Shown here in pieces: positions 1-8,389 of a stretch of DNA of 20,453 nt. Location: positions 1-20,453 of the forward strand of contig DASVWG010000298.1 of NCBI GenBank assembly GCA_036389695.1, given 5' to 3'. The notes below the pieces were generated by a model. That model made no database searches and was not told where the DNA came from. It worked only from the letters and a program-made list of their open reading frames with translations. The translations under genes were made by a program, and so were the position numbers. The first letter of the stretch is position 1; each line of letters begins with the position of its first letter. Source of the DNA: JALZHR01 sp036389695 (GTDB taxonomy: Bacteria > Acidobacteriota > Blastocatellia > Pyrinomonadales > Pyrinomonadaceae).

Positions 1-2
1 AA

Positions 3-30
3 ATCCGCAATCCGCATTCCGCAATTCCAA
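3..30. repeat. Period-7 tandem repeat, unit ATCCGCA (window-edge fragment)
   Basis: Four consecutive heptamers are visible: ATCCGCA at 3-9 and 10-16, TTCCGCA at 17-23 and ATTCCAA at 24-30. The structure matches the 7-base arms at other intergenic sites of this window. A partner inverted arm would lie left of position 1, so this is probably the right arm of a truncated inverted element. No coding function is evident. Confidence 0.7.
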
Positions 31-38
31 ATCTTCAG

Positions 39-67
39 CCGCCCTTGCTCACGCGCGGGCTTCTGCT
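39..67 (+). repeat. GC-rich palindromic intergenic repeat, copy 1
   Basis: The segment from 39 to 67 contains GCCCTTGCTCACGCGCGGGC, whose ends GCCC and GGGC can pair into a short stem. Nearly the same 29-30 bases occur at 8456-8485 in the same orientation and at 8390-8419 inverted. Three copies within 8.5 kb, all outside genes, suggest a dispersed REP-like repeat family. The mobilising enzyme, if any, is not in this window. Confidence 0.7.
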
Positions 68-120
68 TATTTATAAATTGTTCTTATCAAGTATTTTTCT
101 TGAATTTATGAGGACTACTC

Positions 121-148
121 TTTATTAAGCCGGACTTTTCGATATAAT
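121..148 (+). promoter_or_regulatory. Candidate sigma-70-type promoter for the haem cluster
   Basis: A perfect TATAAT lies at 143-148, preceded after 16 bases by TTTATT (121-126), a partial match to the -35 consensus. It sits 72 bases upstream of the preferred hemA ATG in the only stretch ahead of the cluster that looks free of repeats. The -10 box is strong and the -35 box weak, so assignment rests mainly on position. Confidence 0.45.
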
Positions 149-220
149 GAAGTTTGTATATCCGAAAATTTAAGCTTACGAATCTTGCGAACAAGAGGTT
201 TTAGAAAAATTCACTTGGAA

Positions 221-1468
221 ATGAATGCCGACCAGCAAATGCTGTTTGCTTTTGGTCTCAATCACAAAACAGCGCCGATAGAAGTCAGGGAAAAGCTCTA
301 CATTCAAGAGTCGGAAATTCCCGCGCTGCTCGCGCGTCTGAAGGAAACGCTGTCGGAATGCGTGATTTTATCGACCTGCAACCGCACGGAAATTTACGGC
401 GTCTGCGCGGCTGACGCGGATTTGGATTTTTACAAAGACCTCCTTATCGAATTCAAACAGGTCGAAGGCATCGTTAAAAAAGAACATTTTTTCACCTTCA
501 TTTCCTGCGCCGCGTGCCAGCAGCTTTTCAAAGTGGCGACCAGTATCGACTCGAAAATCATCGGCGACACGCAGATTTTGCAGCAGTTAAGAAACGCTTA
601 CACGCTCGCCAAAGACCACGCTTCGACCGGAAAAATTCTCAATCAATTGTCGCAGCGAGCCTTTAAAATCGGCAAAAAAACTTACACCGAAACCTCGATT
701 CACAAAGGCGCGATTTCCATCAGCCTCGCCGCAGTCGAATTAGCGCTCGAAACTTTTCATTCGCTGAAAGACAAATCGGTTTTGATAATCGGCGCGGGCG
801 AAACCGCCAGATTGACCGCCGAATGCCTGATAAAAAGACAGGTCGGCAAAATTTTTATCACCAACCGCACGCGCGCCCACGCCGCCGAGCTTTTGGCGAA
901 TCTGCATAAAAATCATCATTTCGACAGCGAAATTATCGACTTCGACGATTTTAAAAATTATCTGAACCGCGCGGACATCGTCATCAGTTCAACGAGCTCG
1001 CCCGCGCCGGTTCTGGGCGCGGAAGATTTCAGCCGTCAAATCAATAAAATTCTGCTGATTGACATCGCCGTGCCGCGCGACATCGCGCCGGAAGCGGGCG
1101 AAAACGCCAACGTCGTTTTGAAAAACATCGACGATTTGCACGCCGTCGTCGACCGCAATTTTGAAAAACGGATGCGCGATTTGCCGCACGTTAAAAAGCT
1201 GATTTCAAAGGAAATGAGCGATTTTCTGATGTGGTATTACGCGCTGCCGCTGTTGCCGGTTTTTCAAAAAACGCGCACCAAGCCGGATAAGCGGGCGGTC
1301 GCGGAAATTCTCGAAATCAAACAGTTTCTCATCAAAAACGTTTCCGAGCTGCACAAACTGGCGATGCGCGAGAACGGCAATTTCAAGGACGATTTGAAAA
1401 ATCACGTCGCATTAATCCAAAAGCTGCAAGCGATGAAAAACGCATCTTTCGAGGTTTCAGATGCGTAA
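221..1468 (+). CDS. hemA: Glutamyl-tRNA reductase (HemA)
   Basis: Reduces glutamyl-tRNA(Glu) with NADPH to glutamate-1-semialdehyde, the committed step of the C5 route to tetrapyrroles. From the ATG at 221 the product has 415 residues, normal for the family. The N-terminal catalytic domain shows NHKTAP near residues 14-19 and the STCNRTE motif with the nucleophilic Cys53. A conserved GDTQIL segment follows, then the NADPH-binding Rossmann motif GAGETA at about 191-196. The C-terminal helical dimerisation region is present. A TTG at 185 would add 12 residues and an ATG at 239 would remove six; no start has a clear ribosome binding site, and 221 is a compromise. The stop overlaps the hemC start by eight bases, indicating translational coupling. 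First gene of the cluster and the usual point of flux control. Confidence 0.96.
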   Translation: MNADQQMLFAFGLNHKTAPIEVREKLYIQESEIPALLARLKETLSECVILSTCNRTEIYGVCAADADLDFYKDLLIEFKQVEGIVKKEHFFTFISCAACQQLFKVATSIDSKIIGDTQILQQLRNAYTLAKDHASTGKILNQLSQRAFKIGKKTYTETSIHKGAISISLAAVELALETFHSLKDKSVLIIGAGETARLTAECLIKRQVGKIFITNRTRAHAAELLANLHKNHHFDSEIIDFDDFKNYLNRADIVISSTSSPAPVLGAEDFSRQINKILLIDIAVPRDIAPEAGENANVVLKNIDDLHAVVDRNFEKRMRDLPHVKKLISKEMSDFLMWYYALPLLPVFQKTRTKPDKRAVAEILEIKQFLIKNVSELHKLAMRENGNFKDDLKNHVALIQKLQAMKNASFEVSDA

Positions 1469-2417
1469 AAACAATCTGATTATCGGCTCGCGCGGCAGCG
1501 AGCTGGCGCTCTGGCAGACGAATTTCGTCAGGGCGCGGCTCGAAGAATTTTTTCCTTCGCTCAACCTCGAAATCAAAATCATCAAAACCACGGGCGACCA
1601 ATTGCTGGATGTCGCGCTCGCGAAAATCGGCGACAAAGGTTTATTCACGCGGCAGATTGAAACCGCGCTTTTAAACGGCGAAATCGACCTCGCGGTGCAC
1701 AGCCTGAAAGATTTGCAAACCGTTCAGCCCGCAGGCTTAACCATCGGCGCGGTGTCGGCGCGAGAAACGCCGAACGATGTTTTGATTGCCAAACGTTTCG
1801 CGTCGATTGACGATTTGCCGCGAGGCGCGCGCGTTGCGACGGGAAGCCTGCGGCGAAAAAGCCAGCTTTTAAATTATCGTCCCGATTTGCGGATTTTTGA
1901 AATTCGCGGCAACGTTCCGACGCGTCTGAAAAAATTTGCAGAATCCGGTTTGGACGCGATGATTCTCGCCTTTGCGGGCGTTCACCGGCTCGGCTTGGAC
2001 GCGCATATCAAGCAGGTTATTCCGTTTGAAATTATGCTTCCGGCGGTCAGCCAGGGCGCGCTGGGCGTCGAAGTAAGAAGCGACGACGCGCAGGTTTTGG
2101 AGCTGCTCGAAAAGCTGAATGACGAAAACACGCAAATTTGCGTGACGGCGGAAAGAGCTTTTTTGCGCGCGCTCGAAGGCGGTTGCCAGGTTCCCGTCGG
2201 CGCGTATGCTTTTTTAAAAGATGATAAAATCTATCTTGAAGGAATGGCGGGAAGCCTCGACGGAAGCGTAATTTTGCGCGATTCCGCGTCAGGCGAAAAA
2301 GAAAATGCCCGTGAATTAGGCGAACGACTGGCGCAAAATTTAATCGCCAAAGGCGCGAATAAGTTGCTGGAACAAACGCGGGCATCGGTTGAAACCGAAG
2401 AGGAAACGGTAATTTGA
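1461..2417 (+). CDS. hemC: Hydroxymethylbilane synthase (porphobilinogen deaminase, HemC)
   Basis: Polymerises four porphobilinogen molecules into the linear tetrapyrrole hydroxymethylbilane. The 318-residue product is of normal length. It begins with the IGSRGSELALWQ substrate-binding start, contains HSLKDL and the GSLRRKSQL arginine cluster that binds substrate carboxylates, and has LEGGCQVPVGAYA near the C terminus. The cysteine there is residue 242, the attachment site of the dipyrromethane cofactor and the same number as in the E. coli enzyme. The ATG overlaps the hemA stop, and GAGG at 1451-1454 lies six bases upstream as a good ribosome binding site inside hemA. The 3' end overlaps the hemD start by four bases. 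Confidence 0.97.
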   Translation: MRKNNLIIGSRGSELALWQTNFVRARLEEFFPSLNLEIKIIKTTGDQLLDVALAKIGDKGLFTRQIETALLNGEIDLAVHSLKDLQTVQPAGLTIGAVSARETPNDVLIAKRFASIDDLPRGARVATGSLRRKSQLLNYRPDLRIFEIRGNVPTRLKKFAESGLDAMILAFAGVHRLGLDAHIKQVIPFEIMLPAVSQGALGVEVRSDDAQVLELLEKLNDENTQICVTAERAFLRALEGGCQVPVGAYAFLKDDKIYLEGMAGSLDGSVILRDSASGEKENARELGERLAQNLIAKGANKLLEQTRASVETEEETVI

Positions 2418-3157
2418 AAAGCGCGCCGCAGGTTTTAGTCGTCCGTGAATTTGATAAATTCAGCTCGCGGCTGAAAGAAGCGGGCTTTGAAATTATAAAT
2501 TTTCCGTCGATTAAAACTCTGCCCGTTGAAAACTTAAACGAGCTGGACGAAAAGCTGAAATCTTTGGAAAAATACGACGGTTTATTTTTCACCAGTCCGA
2601 AAGCGGCGGAAGTTTTTTTGCAGAGAAAAACGAAAAACGAATTTCGCGGAAAAATTTACGCGCTGGGAAACAGAACGAAATTATTATTTGAAAACACGAA
2701 TTTTGAAACGGTTTTTCGCGAAAGCGCGAACACGGCGGAAGAATTTATAAATTCTTTCGAAAAGAGCGAATTTGCCGGTAAAAAATTTCTTTTCCCGCGC
2801 GGCGACAAAAGTCTGCGGGCGATTCCGTCGCTTTTGAAAAAGGTCGCGGAGATTGACGAAATCGTTGTCTATCGAACGATTGAAAACACGGTCGACGAAG
2901 CGTTGATTGATAAAATCCGCGAAAACCTGCGGCGCGGCGAAATCGATTGGATTTGCTTTTTCAGCCCGTCGGGAATTGAAAGTTTTCTGAAAACGTTTGG
3001 CGAAAAATCGCTGAACGAAATAAAAATCGCGGCAATCGGCTCAACGACGGCGAAAAAAGCCGCCGCGAAAAATTTGAAAGTCGAATTCGTTTCTCCGAAA
3101 GCGAGCGCCGAAGATTTCGCTTTCGGATTGATTGAATATTTAAAAAACGAGGCGTAA
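2414..3157 (+). CDS. hemD: Uroporphyrinogen-III synthase (HemD)
   Basis: Closes hydroxymethylbilane into uroporphyrinogen III with inversion of ring D. The 247-residue product has the two-lobed layout of the family, with a first-lobe segment GLFFTSPKAAEVF near residues 56-68 and a matching second-lobe segment WICFFSPSGIESF near 179-191. HemD is poorly conserved in sequence, so its identity rests on this paired TSP/SPS pattern and on its place after hemC. The start is TTG at 2414, forming a TTGA overlap with the hemC stop, with AGAGG at 2399-2403 ten bases upstream. No ATG lies near this point. The gene ends immediately before a period-7 inverted element. Confidence 0.92.
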   Translation: MKSAPQVLVVREFDKFSSRLKEAGFEIINFPSIKTLPVENLNELDEKLKSLEKYDGLFFTSPKAAEVFLQRKTKNEFRGKIYALGNRTKLLFENTNFETVFRESANTAEEFINSFEKSEFAGKKFLFPRGDKSLRAIPSLLKKVAEIDEIVVYRTIENTVDEALIDKIRENLRRGEIDWICFFSPSGIESFLKTFGEKSLNEIKIAAIGSTTAKKAAAKNLKVEFVSPKASAEDFAFGLIEYLKNEA

Positions 3158-3160
3158 TAA

Positions 3161-3265
3161 ATGCAAAACGCAAAATGCAAAGTGCAAAATGGAAGAACTC
3201 TTTTAATTTTTAATCTTGAATTCTTCTTCCAAATATTTTGCATTTTGCATTTTGCATTTTGCATT
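3161..3265. repeat. Period-7 inverted-arm element between hemD and hemE (unit ATGCAAA)
   Basis: The left arm has ATGCAAA, ACGCAAA, ATGCAAA and GTGCAAA in exact 7-base register from 3161 to 3188, followed by GGAAGAA at 3191-3197. The right arm starts with TTCTTCC at 3224-3230 and continues with four ATTTTGC units from 3235 to 3262. The arms are complementary and enclose an AT-rich loop of about 26 bases. It would form a long hairpin in the hemD-hemE transcript. TAATAAA occurs directly outside both ends (3155-3161 and 3265-3271), a possible but weak target duplication. Confidence 0.85.
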
Positions 3266-3294
3266 AATAAACGTTTTGCATTTAAAAACTTATT

Positions 3295-4353
3295 TTGAGC
3301 GAAAATTCCATATTTATCAGAGCCTGCAAGCGGCAGGCGACCGAGCGAACGCCGGTTTGGATTATGCGCCAAGCCGGTCGTTATCTGCCCGAATATCGGG
3401 CAATTCGCGAAAAAAGCGATTTTTTAACGCTTTGCAAAACGCCGGAGCTGGCGAGCGAAGTCACCGTTCAACCCGTCGATATTATCGGCGTCGACGCGGC
3501 GATTTTGTTTTCCGATATTCTCGTCATTCCCGAAGCGATGGGAATGAAACTGGAAATCATCGAATCGAAAGGTCCGGTTTTTGACAATCCGATTAGAAAT
3601 GCGGAACAGATAAATTCGCTGCAAACGGAAGGCGTCACCGAACGGCTGAATTACGTTCTGGAAGCGATAAAAATGACGAAGGAAAAATTCGCGGGTCGCG
3701 TTCCTTTAATCGGTTTTTCCGGCGCGCCGTGGACGCTGGCGACTTATATGGTCGAAGGCAAAGGCTCGAAAAATTTCGACGTCGTCAAGAGCTTTATTTA
3801 CAACGAGCCGGAAGCCGCGCACGCGCTTTTGCAAAAGCTCGCCGATGCGGTCGTCGATTATCTGAACGCCAAAATTCGCGCCGGCTGCGACGCCGTGCAG
3901 ATTTTCGACACGTGGGCGGGAATTTTATCGCCGTCGGATTTCGAGGAATTTTCGCTTCGTTATATTCAATACATCTGCGAGCGGCTGGAAACGAACGGCG
4001 CGCCCGTGATTGTTTTCGCCAAAGGCGTCGCTTCCGTAAGGAAATTAGCCGGTTTGAAATGCGACGTTTTGGGCATCGACTGGACAAAAGACATCGGCGA
4101 AGCTCGCGCCGAAGTCGGTGACGGAAAAGCGATTCAGGGAAATCTCGACCCGTGCGTTTTGTTCGCGTCGAAGGAAAAAATTAAAGCCGAAACCGCGAAA
4201 ATTTTGCGTAAATTCGGGCGCGGCGCGGGACACGTTTTCAATCTCGGACACGGAATTTTGCCGCAGACTCCGGTCGAAAACGCGCGCTATTTTGTGAACT
4301 GCGTCAAGGAATTGAGCATCGAATATCACGAACAAGGAATCGCGCAAAGTTGA
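3295..4353 (+). CDS. hemE: Uroporphyrinogen decarboxylase (HemE)
   Basis: Removes four carboxyl groups from the acetate side chains of uroporphyrinogen III to give coproporphyrinogen III. The 352-residue product carries the family signature RQAGRY at 25-30, whose two arginines hold substrate carboxylates, followed by LPEYR. It also has the FSDI segment with the catalytic aspartate, GFSGAPWTLATYMVEG, and the late NLGHGI motif. The start is TTG at 3295: this gives the usual short leader before TPVWIMRQAGRY, no ATG or GTG is available between it and the signature, and the sequence just upstream is repeat DNA. A ribosome binding site is not obvious. The gap before hemE is occupied by a hairpin element, and another follows the stop codon. 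Confidence 0.96.
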   Translation: MSENSIFIRACKRQATERTPVWIMRQAGRYLPEYRAIREKSDFLTLCKTPELASEVTVQPVDIIGVDAAILFSDILVIPEAMGMKLEIIESKGPVFDNPIRNAEQINSLQTEGVTERLNYVLEAIKMTKEKFAGRVPLIGFSGAPWTLATYMVEGKGSKNFDVVKSFIYNEPEAAHALLQKLADAVVDYLNAKIRAGCDAVQIFDTWAGILSPSDFEEFSLRYIQYICERLETNGAPVIVFAKGVASVRKLAGLKCDVLGIDWTKDIGEARAEVGDGKAIQGNLDPCVLFASKEKIKAETAKILRKFGRGAGHVFNLGHGILPQTPVENARYFVNCVKELSIEYHEQGIAQS

Positions 4354-4355
4354 AG

Positions 4356-4524
4356 TAAAGAAAATGAAACCACAGATGGACGCGGATAAACGCAGATTTT
4401 AACAGGATGGACAGGATACACAGGATAAAAAAGAAAGTTCAACGTTTTAAGCTTTAAGTTATCCTGTCTATCCTGTCCATCCTGTTTGAATTTTCTCTAA
4501 GTCATCTGTGGCTAAAGAAAATGA
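4356..4524. repeat. Period-9 inverted-arm element flanked by a 12-bp direct repeat (hemE-hemN)
   Basis: Left arm: three 9-base units starting ACAGGAT from 4402 to 4428, preceded by 10-base units CACAGATGGA, CGCGGATAAA and CGCAGATTTT at 4371-4400. Right arm: units ending ATCCTGT from 4459 to 4485, complementary to the left. An outer pair CCACAGATG (4370-4378) and CATCTGTGG (4503-4511) closes the structure. TAAAGAAAATGA occurs at 4356-4367 and again at 4513-4524, a perfect 12-base direct repeat bounding 145 bases. The second copy includes the hemN ATG. This resembles a target-site duplication of a small non-coding insertion. Confidence 0.85.
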
Positions 4525-5909
4525 GTAATTTTAAAGAAATTGACATTGATGTCCTCAAAAAGTTTAACCAGCCGGGACCGCGTTACACCTCGTATCCGAC
4601 CGCGCCGGTTTTTTCGCCCGGGTTTACGGCGGAAGATTTCAGAAATGAGATAATCGACACTAATTCGGCGGCGAACGCGAGCGAGATTTCGCTTTATTTT
4701 CACTTTCCTTTCTGCGAATCGCTCTGTTATTTCTGCGGCTGCAATATGATGGTTTCGCGCGACCGGCGGCTGATTCGCGAATATAACGAATATCTGAAAA
4801 AGGAAATCGAGCAAATCGCGCCGCTTGTTTCCCCGAAACGAAAAATCGCGCAGATGCACTGGGGCGGCGGCACGCCTTCGTATCTTTTTCCCGAAGAAAT
4901 CCGCGACGTCGGCGGCTTTATCAAAAGCAAATTCGATTTTGCCGAGGACATCGAAGCGAGCGTCGAGATTGACCCGCGCGGGCTTTCGTTTGAACACGTT
5001 CGAGCCTTTCGCGAATCCGGTTTTAATCGCCTGAGTATGGGCGTGCAGGATTTTAATCCGCAAGTGCAAGAGGCGATTAACCGCATTCAGTCCGAAGAAA
5101 TTACGCGCGAAGCGATTAATTGGGCACGCGAGCTTGGATTTGAAAGCATCAATCTCGATTTGATTTACGGCTTGCCTTTTCAAACGCTCGCGTCTTTCAG
5201 CGAAACGGTTGAAAAGATTATCGATATTTCGCCAAACCGCATCGCCGTTTTCAATTACGCGCATGTTCCGTGGCTCAAAAAACATCAAAACGTCATTCCG
5301 TCGGAAGCTATCCCGAAGCCTGACGAGCGGCTCAATATTTTCAAAATGACGATTGAGAAACTGCTCGGCGCGGGTTACGAATACATCGGTTTAGACCATT
5401 TCGCCAAGCCGTCGGACGAGCTGGCAATCGCGCAGAAAAACAACACTTTGTATCGCAATTTTCAAGGCTATTCGACCAAAGCCGGTTGCGACGTTTACGC
5501 TTTCGGGCTGTCGGCAATCAGCCAGTTTCAGAACATCTACGCGCAGAATTTAAAGAACTTAAAGGATTATTACCGGCGCGTCGAATCGGGCGAAGCGGCA
5601 ACAAACGTCGGTTATCGAATGACGCCGGACGACCACATTCGCAAGGAAACGATTATGCAGTTGATGTGTCATCTGGAAATCGACAAGCGCGACATCGAAG
5701 CGAAATTCAACATCGATTTTGAAGATTATTTCGCCGCCGACATCCGTAAATTAGACGTATTTTTGCGCGACGGATTATTGGAAAACAACGTGGACAAAAT
5801 CAAAATCGTCGGTTCGGGAATTTTGATTATCCGCAACGTGGCGATGTGTTTCGACGCTTATTTAGAGAAAATGATGAAGGAAAAACCCGTTTTCTCGAAG
5901 ACGGTTTAA
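4521..5909 (+). CDS. hemN: Oxygen-independent coproporphyrinogen III dehydrogenase (HemN)
   Basis: Radical SAM enzyme that decarboxylates two propionates of coproporphyrinogen III to give protoporphyrinogen IX without oxygen. The 462-residue length is that of true HemN. The motif CESLCYFCGCN gives Cys65, Cys69 and Cys72 as ligands of the 4Fe-4S cluster, and Cys74 completes the CxxxCxxCxC pattern typical of genuine HemN rather than of the shorter HemW proteins. The SAM-binding WGGGTPSYL segment, the SMGVQDFNPQVQ segment and NYAHVPW follow. The N-terminal PGPRYTSYPTAP is also characteristic. The ATG at 4521 lies in the right copy of a 12-base duplication; removing the inserted element puts it ten bases after the hemE stop. 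The upstream AAAGAAA is only a weak ribosome binding site. Confidence 0.96.
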   Translation: MSNFKEIDIDVLKKFNQPGPRYTSYPTAPVFSPGFTAEDFRNEIIDTNSAANASEISLYFHFPFCESLCYFCGCNMMVSRDRRLIREYNEYLKKEIEQIAPLVSPKRKIAQMHWGGGTPSYLFPEEIRDVGGFIKSKFDFAEDIEASVEIDPRGLSFEHVRAFRESGFNRLSMGVQDFNPQVQEAINRIQSEEITREAINWARELGFESINLDLIYGLPFQTLASFSETVEKIIDISPNRIAVFNYAHVPWLKKHQNVIPSEAIPKPDERLNIFKMTIEKLLGAGYEYIGLDHFAKPSDELAIAQKNNTLYRNFQGYSTKAGCDVYAFGLSAISQFQNIYAQNLKNLKDYYRRVESGEAATNVGYRMTPDDHIRKETIMQLMCHLEIDKRDIEAKFNIDFEDYFAADIRKLDVFLRDGLLENNVDKIKIVGSGILIIRNVAMCFDAYLEKMMKEKPVFSKTV

Positions 5910-5913
5910 GCTG

Positions 5914-5988
5914 GTGATAAGTGATAAGTGATAGGTGATAGGGCAGAAACTTCTTCGCCTTATCACCTATCACTTATCACTTATCACC
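5914..5988. repeat. Period-7 inverted-arm element between hemN and hemH (unit GTGATAA/G)
   Basis: The left arm is GTGATAA, GTGATAA, GTGATAG, GTGATAG at 5914-5941. The right arm is CTTATCA, CCTATCA, CTTATCA, CTTATCA at 5959-5986. The arms are nearly perfect reverse complements, with one mismatch over about 29 bases, and enclose a loop of about 15 bases. The element begins four bases after the hemN stop and ends about nine bases before the hemH ATG, so it fills the gap and leaves no room for a Shine-Dalgarno site outside the stem. Confidence 0.9.
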
Positions 5989-5997
5989 TTAAAAAAT

Positions 5998-7017
5998 ATG
6001 CAGGAAAAAATCGGTGTAGTTTTATTAAATCTCGGCGGACCTGACTCGCTCGAAGCGGTCGAGCCGTTTTTGTTCAATCTTTTCAACGACCCGGACATTA
6101 TTGATTTTCCGCTCAGTTTTTTGTTCCGAAAAAGACTCGCGCGGCTTATTTCGTCAAAGCGACATCCGCGCATTCAGGAGCAATATAAACAAATCGGCGG
6201 CAAATCTCCGCTCAAGGATTTTACGCTCGGTCAGGCGCGGCTTCTGGAGCGGAAATTAAACGAAAGATTGCCCGTAAAGGTTTACGTGGCAATGCGTTAC
6301 TGGCATCCGCTGACGGAAGAAGCCCTGGACGAAATCGAAAAAGACGGCGTTAAAAAAGTCGTCCTGCTGCCGCTTTACCCGCAATATTCCAAAGCGACGA
6401 CCGAATCGAGCGTGAAAGAATGGGAAAAGCAAATCGGCTTAAGAGAAGACTCGCCGAAATTGGATTGGAGCTTAATCGAATCTTATTACGATTTCCCGCC
6501 GTATATCGACGCTTTTGTCGAGCGCGTCAATCAAGGCTTGGAAAAATTTCCGCCCGCCAAAAGAAACGACGTGCACATTCTTTTCAGCGCGCACGGAACG
6601 CCGATGAAGCTTGTCCGCGCGGGCGACCCGTATTCGGGACACATCAAAAAAACCGTCCAGACAGTCGTCGAGCAAGGCGAGTTTTCGCAAGCGCACAGTC
6701 TTTGTTATCAATCGAAAGTCGGACCGCAGAAATGGCTCAAGCCTTCGACGCCGGAAACGATTGCGGAGCTTGCCGCGCGCGGCGTCAAAAATATGCTCGT
6801 CGTCCCGATTGCCTTTGCTTCCGACCATCTCGAAACGCTTTTTGAAGTCGGCATCGAGTTTCGCCATCTAGCGAAAAACGCGGGCGTCGAGCAGTTTGAA
6901 GTGACTGAAGGCTTGAATTATTCGGAAAAATTTATCGACGCGCTCGCGCGGTTGGTTTTTGATAAATTGGGAATTTCCGCGCCGGAAAATTCCGTTTCGG
7001 TCGGAAATAAAGGTTAA
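5998..7017 (+). CDS. hemH: Ferrochelatase (HemH)
   Basis: Inserts ferrous iron into protoporphyrin IX to form protohaem. From the ATG at 5998 the product has 339 residues, normal for bacterial ferrochelatases. It starts with IGVVLLNLGGPDSLEAV, contains the porphyrin-binding YPQYS segment, the FSAHGTP motif with the catalytic histidine, CYQSKVGPQKWLKPST, and the late FASDHLETLFEVG motif whose glutamates belong to the active site. The open frame continues upstream to a TTG in repeat DNA, but those residues are translated repeat and family alignment favours 5998. No Shine-Dalgarno sequence is visible. The stop TAA is directly followed by the hemY ATG, so the two are coupled. No ChdC homologue is seen here, and hemN supports protoporphyrin rather than coproporphyrin as substrate. 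Confidence 0.95.
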   Translation: MQEKIGVVLLNLGGPDSLEAVEPFLFNLFNDPDIIDFPLSFLFRKRLARLISSKRHPRIQEQYKQIGGKSPLKDFTLGQARLLERKLNERLPVKVYVAMRYWHPLTEEALDEIEKDGVKKVVLLPLYPQYSKATTESSVKEWEKQIGLREDSPKLDWSLIESYYDFPPYIDAFVERVNQGLEKFPPAKRNDVHILFSAHGTPMKLVRAGDPYSGHIKKTVQTVVEQGEFSQAHSLCYQSKVGPQKWLKPSTPETIAELAARGVKNMLVVPIAFASDHLETLFEVGIEFRHLAKNAGVEQFEVTEGLNYSEKFIDALARLVFDKLGISAPENSVSVGNKG

Positions 7018-8382
7018 ATGAACAAACGAGTTTGCATCATCGGCGGCGGAATTTCCGGACTTTCGACGGCTTATCGTTTAAAAAAACAAGGCGTCGAAGT
7101 CGTGCTGCTCGAAAAAAATTCGGCGGTCGGCGGAAATATCAAAACCGAAACTGCGGAAGGTTTTTTGATTGAACACGGACCGAACAGCACGCTCGCCGGC
7201 GAACATTTATTCGAGTTTGTCGCCGAACTCGGCTTGACTTCGGAAATCGCTTACGCCAATCGAAGCGCGAAAAAAAGATATATTTTAAAAAACAACGAAT
7301 TACAGGCTTTGCCGATGAAAATAGCCAGTCTTATCGGTAACAAAAGCTTTTCGGCGAAAGCAAAACTGCGGCTTCTGAAAGAGCCTTTTATCAATTCGAA
7401 AGCGGCGGACGACGAATCGATTTCCGATTTTTTCGCGCGTCGTCTGGGGCGCGAGATTGTCGATTACGCCGTTGACCCGTTCGTTTCGGGAATTTTCGCG
7501 GGAAATCCCGATAATTTGAGTCTCAAATCCGCTTTTCCGAAACTGTTCGAGCTGGAAAAAAATTACGGGAGCCTGCTGAAAGGCGCGATTTTTTCGCCGA
7601 AAGAAAAAAAATCGAAATTGGCGAAAAACGCTTCGCGCACCGTTTCTTTCAAAAACGGAATGCAGACTTTGACGGATAAGCTTTTCGATAATCTGGGCGA
7701 AAGCGTCAGATTAAAAACGGAAGCTTTCGAGATAAAACGGGCGGAAAACGGGAAATACAGTCTGCGCGCGAACGACGAAAAAATAAACGCCGCAATCTTT
7801 GATTCGATTGTAATTTCAACGCCGTCAACAGTCGCCGCGAATTTGATAAAAAATTTCGATGTCGAATTAGCTGAACAACTTGCAGGCATTTATCATCCGC
7901 CTGTGGCGGTCGTTTTCACGGCTTTTAAAAAAGAAAATATAAAATTCGATTTGGACGGCTTCGGTTTTCTGATTCCGAAAGTCGAGCAGCGAAAAATTTT
8001 GGGAAGTCTCTGGAATTCGGTCATTTTCGGGAATCGCGCGCCGGACGACTTTCATCTGCTGACGACTTTTATCGGCGGCGCGAGAAATGCCGAAATCGTC
8101 GAAACCGGCGACGAAGAAGCGTTGATAAAAATCGCGCTCGAAGAATTGAATTCGATTTTAGGCACCAGCGGCGCGCCCGTTTTCGCCCGCCTGAAAAAAT
8201 GGGAAAAGGCGATTCCGCAATACAACATCGGTTATGAGAAAATTATCGATTCAATCGAAGATTTTAAAAAGCGAAACGCCGGAATTTTCTTTTGCAGCAA
8301 TTTTTATCGCGGAATTTCCGTCAGCGACTGCATTAAAAACAGCCGTTTAGCCGCCGCCGAAATATTTGATTATTTGAACTGA
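7018..8382 (+). CDS. hemY: Protoporphyrinogen oxidase, FAD-dependent (HemY/HemG type)
   Basis: Oxidises protoporphyrinogen IX to protoporphyrin IX using FAD and oxygen, the step before HemH. The 454-residue product begins with the dinucleotide-binding motif IIGGGISGLSTAYRL at about residues 7-21, followed by VVLLEKNSAVGG and the FLIEHGPNS segment typical of the monoamine-oxidase-like PPO family. The C terminus has the second FAD-contacting region around the FYRGISVSDCI segment. It abuts hemH with no gap. The same family is labelled hemG in some databases and is unrelated to the flavodoxin-like HemG of E. coli. An oxygen-requiring HemY paired with the oxygen-independent HemN suggests growth at moderate oxygen. 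Related oxidases of coproporphyrinogen belong to the same family, but hemN makes that role less likely. Confidence 0.93.
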   Translation: MNKRVCIIGGGISGLSTAYRLKKQGVEVVLLEKNSAVGGNIKTETAEGFLIEHGPNSTLAGEHLFEFVAELGLTSEIAYANRSAKKRYILKNNELQALPMKIASLIGNKSFSAKAKLRLLKEPFINSKAADDESISDFFARRLGREIVDYAVDPFVSGIFAGNPDNLSLKSAFPKLFELEKNYGSLLKGAIFSPKEKKSKLAKNASRTVSFKNGMQTLTDKLFDNLGESVRLKTEAFEIKRAENGKYSLRANDEKINAAIFDSIVISTPSTVAANLIKNFDVELAEQLAGIYHPPVAVVFTAFKKENIKFDLDGFGFLIPKVEQRKILGSLWNSVIFGNRAPDDFHLLTTFIGGARNAEIVETGDEEALIKIALEELNSILGTSGAPVFARLKKWEKAIPQYNIGYEKIIDSIEDFKKRNAGIFFCSNFYRGISVSDCIKNSRLAAAEIFDYLN

Positions 8383-8389
8383 ATGTCGA

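Noticed and set aside
3216..3584. Plus-strand open frame of 122 codons overlapping hemE
   Set aside because: It is a different frame of hemE and of the repeat ahead of it; hemE has full family motifs in the other frame.
4512..5288. Long minus-strand open frame opposite hemN
   Set aside because: It is the antisense shadow of hemN, caused by third-position GC bias; it shows no motifs.
5935..5997. N-terminal extension of ferrochelatase from a TTG start
   Set aside because: The added residues encode the GTGATAG repeat arm, and the ATG at 5998 gives the normal family start.
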